From Brienomyrus brachyistius (Eukaryota > Chordata > Actinopteri > Osteoglossiformes > Mormyridae): DNA of 64,000 bases. The position numbers and the translations under genes are program-made. How positions within the stretch are numbered: position 1 is the stretch's first letter; every line of letters starts with the position of its first letter. The DNA is taken from contig NC_064542.1 of the NCBI RefSeq assembly GCF_023856365.1, forward strand, positions 16,840,863 through 16,904,862, in the 5' to 3' direction. The notes under the pieces are model-generated. The model saw only the letters and a program-made list of their open reading frames with translations. It made no database searches and was not told the origin of the DNA. Positions 55,401 to 60,744 of the stretch are shown here, in pieces.

Positions 55401-58400
55401 TGTTTTTATGTTGAATTTCATTGGACTTTCTCGGCCACCGTAAGCCTCTGTTCAGTCCTTAGCTAATGCAGAGAAGGTGAGCTCCCAGTAGATTTTTCTA
55501 GGTGCATCTATGGAGCTAAATTAGTAGTCAGCTAAATCTTCTACAGTTTATTGTACATGATGTATATAACCACATGAACATAGTAATAAAACAAGCAACT
55601 AGTACACAACAACCCTAACAGGAATAAAAGGTTGGAAGACAGGTGGATAAATGGATGGACAGATCAATGGATGGATGGATGATCACTTGCCTATGCATTC
55701 ATTTATAACTAATATACTATAAATACAAGACTCAACCACCTGTTAAAATCTCCATCAGCCTGGCTCTTACTAAATTAGTAGGCCTGTTATTCAAAATTTA
55801 TAAATGGGTGGAAAACTGTTTACAATAACTGTGAAGTCACAAATGTACTTGAAATGAATGCAATATTTGTACCAGTTCCTTGACAAGTCAAACTTAATCA
55901 ATGCAGAGCTTCATGTGCCCAGCTGGTCCCCAGGAGCGTGACAGGAAGCTGCACTAAACAGCAAGCACACACACACTGCACACTAGCACTGTCCAGAGGG
56001 TCCCTTAGACCCCAGTCAAAGGGCCTTTGTGAGCGTGTGCCCCTCCAGGCCTGGCCACTTTAATATAATCAATGCCTATCTCAAAGCCATGCTCTTCTCC
56101 CTCAAGCTCTGTAATATAATTGCACACCCCCTCCCCCACCGACCCCATCATTCTGCCACCATGCCTCTGCCCAATCTTCTGAATCCAGGCATTGGTTGGT
56201 TTCTCAAAGGCCATCTGCAGTTTTCGTCATCATAACGACTCTTCTGACCGGTTAAACAGCTGTTGACTCACTGGCCCCAGTGAAGGGACAACAAAACTTT
56301 GAACAATAACTATTTATAATCATAGTTTTTTTATTTGTTTTATTTTATTTATCCTTTATTTTACCAGGAATGTTCCATTGAGATACAATATCTCTTCTCC
56401 CAGGAAGTCCTGGCCAAAATGGCAGCAAATAAGAAAACAAGACAAAGGTTTCGTATACATACATACAGAGATGATTAATATGAACACAGACTAAAACAAT
56501 TACAAATACTCAAACTATACATCCATCCATCCATTTTCCAAACCGCTTATCCTACTGGGTCGCGGGGAGTAACTATACATAGAATAAAATTAATTTATAC
56601 GAAACAATGAAACTGTTCTTTAAGCTCAGTTAAATTAAATACTAGAAATCCTAATGAGGGAATCTATGTCTCCTGCTGGGAACTTCCTCATCGAAAGAAA
56701 CATGCTGGCCAAAGCAGGGCAGCAGTGGTTTGTTCCTGTGATACTTTCTTCCTAATTATACCCCAATCCCACTCTAAGTTGATCTGGGCTGTTCTTAAGA
56801 GCAATGGGTTGGGTTTCAGTAGACAGCCCGGGAATCCCACAGGCAAACCCCATTTGTCACCGTCTCCACATAGGGATCCCTCAAGGCTGCAAAGCAGCTG
56901 CACTCCTCAAGGCCTCAAGGCCTTGGAAGAACCAAAAAATAAAAAAAAAAACTGATCCCATACCTCATCCTTCGCATCCTCATCCACCTCGAACATGTGT
57001 GATGGCAGCTTCTCCGTCTTTAGACCTTTGCTGCAGGAGGGAGATGTTAAGTCAACTCGCACAGATCCACTCCTCGCAAGTGAGATTTTTTGGAACGGTT
57101 TTACTGCTTACCAGGGCAGCATGCGGAAATCGCCCGAGTATGCCTCATATTTGTAGTTGATGACGTGCCAATCTGTGTCGTACATCTTGATGCACTGCCA
57201 ATGAAGCACCAGTGTTAATGAGATGGCAGTCAACACGTCTAGCAAAGCTTGACCAGTTGGATAAAGTGTCTCTAGATTGTAAAATCTGAAAAGCCCTGCT
57301 TTGAAAAGCTCCTTCACATCATCGATTTCTGTTAATTTGAGTACCTCTTTGGCAAAAAGACTCCGGGCTTCCTCTGCTGCCTTCTGCGGCACTGACGGGC
57401 TGATTGTCCTTCTCTCTCGGGACACCTGAGCCTCCTGCCAAACACAGAGACGCTTCCCTGTAAACATGCCCATCCAAAAACCTCTGCATAAATGGTTTAA
57501 CAAATTTGGATTGCAGCTACTTCTGCGGGTACCTCTGCTTCTAACGGTGCAGTTCATTTCATGCACAAAATTCCAGCATGGCATGCACTTTGAATTATGC
57601 CACTATTTACAGCAACTCCTTTATTTATTTCATATCTATTTCATATATTCCTATTCCTGCAGTTATTAGTTGTTTTTTGTAAACTTGTTCGATGTTTTGT
57701 AAGAGTCTCTGTTTTGTGCTGTTTAATTGTACTACATGTTCCTGACAGGATGGTGTAAGATATTCTATGAACTGATTTACAAAAGGCAAATCAAGAATCT
57801 TGAGTCTTAATGTGCAATATTCTGTCTTGTGCCTTTCCTGGACATCAAATGTAAATATTGTACAGTGTGTACATGTATTCCTGTACTTCATTATGTATCC
57901 CGATGTTTGCAACGATGAAAGCTGCTACTCATTCTCATTGCACTAGTCTATCACATCTGTAAAACAACCTTGATCCTGATCTTTTTGTCTGAATGTTACA
58001 TATAATTTTATTAAATTTACTTGGTCTTTATTAGACCAGTGGTCTCAAACTATAGTCCCGGGGGGCCGGAGCCCTGTGCAGCTTAGGTCTTTCCCTGTTC
58101 CACCACAAATGATTCAGCTCAAGAGCTGTTAAATCAGGTGTGTCAATCCAAGATCTGTGTAGGGCTCTACCCCTCCAGGATTGTAGTTTGAGACCCATGT
58201 ACTAGACCTTCTAAGCAGTCATTCATTTCAAATACATAAACACTGATCTTAACTGTAGACCCACCGAGACATCATCCACAGGAAATATGAGCAATTCTCT
58301 GTGGGGGTCACTGTGGATCTGGGTCTTCTTCTGGAATACGACATTCTCATAGTCCAAAGGCTCGATGATCTTTGGCTGCTCCTGCACCAGAAACAATTGA

Positions 58401-60688
58401 CCCATGGGACATGAATTATAAATGCAAGCATAATTCCCACAAGCAATAATAAGTTTGTTCCAGTTCAGGTTAGAGCTGCACAACTCTGAAAAAAAAATCG
58501 CAATTCTTTTGCTTAGAATTGAAATCGCAGGTCTCTGTAATAATTTTTTTTCGGAAATTTAAATGTTTACTGCACTCATTAAACTGCAAAAAGAAACATG
58601 ACGAAATGTGACTGTGCCAAACACATGATTGATCTAGGACCAGCACATGCACTTCTGACAACAGAAAGGAAACGTTGAAATGGCTGTACAATTAGGGTAA
58701 CCAGAACAGCCATACCAAAAGTTCCAGTACCAAAAGTTCCAGTACCAAAAGTTCCAGTACCAAAAGCCCCAGTGAGATACTTTTATGGTCCTGCAGTACT
58801 TCAGGGTGAGACTTGAAACATTTTTGTCAAATGGTTACGCAAATAGCCTGCTTCTGAAACACAATACAATCTCCGTCTTGAAAACAGTTGCGAAGTGAGA
58901 AAACAACACTAAATAAAGTAATAATAATAATAATAATAATAATGCATGGACAAATGAAGTGAAGCCATGTTTTAACTGTCAGAAGAACTACAGATCATAA
59001 AAAGCATGAAACGAAATAACGTATTTTGTATAATACACTAGGACAGCACGGTATTGGAAAATTAGTACTGCAATGTGATTTGTTGTAATAAATATTGGGG
59101 TATTTATAAGCCAAAAATTTTCTCAAATTTCTCAAAAATGCATCTAAGAGTGATTTAAACAGCAAGGATGAAAATGAATATGATTGTCTCAGAGAATGCC
59201 TGCGGCGCTCAGGCAAAAGCAACAGAGGTCAACTTTAACCTGGTTTTTAAACATATACTAGAAAAGGAATAATAATTAAAATGACAAAACTTCATAATTT
59301 ATTTTCCTATGACACAGTACAAATGTTTTAGCGAAACTTCAACTCCCTGCGCTATAATGTCCGTATACAGAATCGACAGTAAGAAAAAGCCCGATCTAAT
59401 CTAGCTGACTGGCAAAGTATAAACTGCACGTGCACAACATGCGATGTTGCTATTACTGTTGCACATCACCCAGCCCTATGATAAGCTACAGCCATTTTTT
59501 GAATTCAGTACAAAATACCCCTCCTTGCTCAGTTATACTGGTGGAAAACCAACACCTTGAAGTACCACACTTTCGGTACTTTCTTGAAGTACCAAAAGTA
59601 AGGTACCTGGTGCGGTGGGAAAGCACACTTTAAAGACAATCCAGAATTTTGCAATGCTTCAGACTCTCCAGGGAAAAGTAGCAGCGCTTGTTTTGATCCA
59701 GATGATGTAATACAATGCAGAAGAACCATTGTGATTTAGACATGAGATCGCTATTCTTATTTATTTATTTTAACGATTAACTGTGCAGCCATAGTTCAAG
59801 TATTAATGCTAGTGCTGAGACAGAGAAATTCAACCCTATTTTGGGGGAAAGAAGGGGCTGAAAAGCCATAATACATGATTAATTCAGCTGAATCAGAAGC
59901 AAAGGCAGCTGACGGAGAGGAGAGAGCAGATGAGAAGTCCAGCTGATGGAGCCCATGTGACTGTCCTACGGTGGAGTGGCTGTAAACAAGGAATGGAGCT
60001 GTAGGGTTTATACCCACGCTGTCTGTCTTTGGGCTGAGCCAGGGAATGCCAGATGCTTTTAACTGCCCCGTGCTCCGCTGCCTCGTCCACCCCGAAGGCC
60101 TAGGCTGCCACAGGAACCCCAGCGTACCCGTGGTTACAGCAGCCGGCAAGGAGTTAAGGAAGAAAAGGGCTCCACTCAATAGGCACCTTAAAGCATCCAG
60201 TCCAAGTGCTGATAAGATATTTTTACCAGGCAGGGACCACTGACGACCTGGCATATATACTGATTATTGAAATTTAAAACTATACAAAAGTATAACTGTA
60301 AAAATAACAAATTTATTCACACTTTAAAACTTTAAATTAGTTGAATTTTTCTCAGATAACCTTAAAATCCGCCCTTCTTCAAATGCTCAGTGGCACATGG
60401 AGTTTTGTAAGTGACACACCAAGAACAGCTTGAGAAGTAGCACTGCTTTCAAAGCCAGCTGGAAGAGGTTTTGAGAGTTAATGCTCAGAGTGACTTTCCA
60501 TTCCTTTTACAGCACAGAAAAGGAACTGGCGGCCCAACGCACCTCCACTACACACTCACCTTAACCCTCACCCAACCCTAACCAAACTAAATACGAGACG
60601 GTTTTTGTTTTTTGATTACAATCTCAGATCAGATCTTTGGAGGTGACCTGAAAAATGGTCCCCACAATGTCAAAATGAACCTAATCAA

Positions 60689-60744
<56 letters not shown>

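Noticed and set aside
59796..60254. A 152-codon open frame in intron 1
   Set aside because: No homology that I recognise, no splice pattern and no start context of note. Left as an unexplained block.
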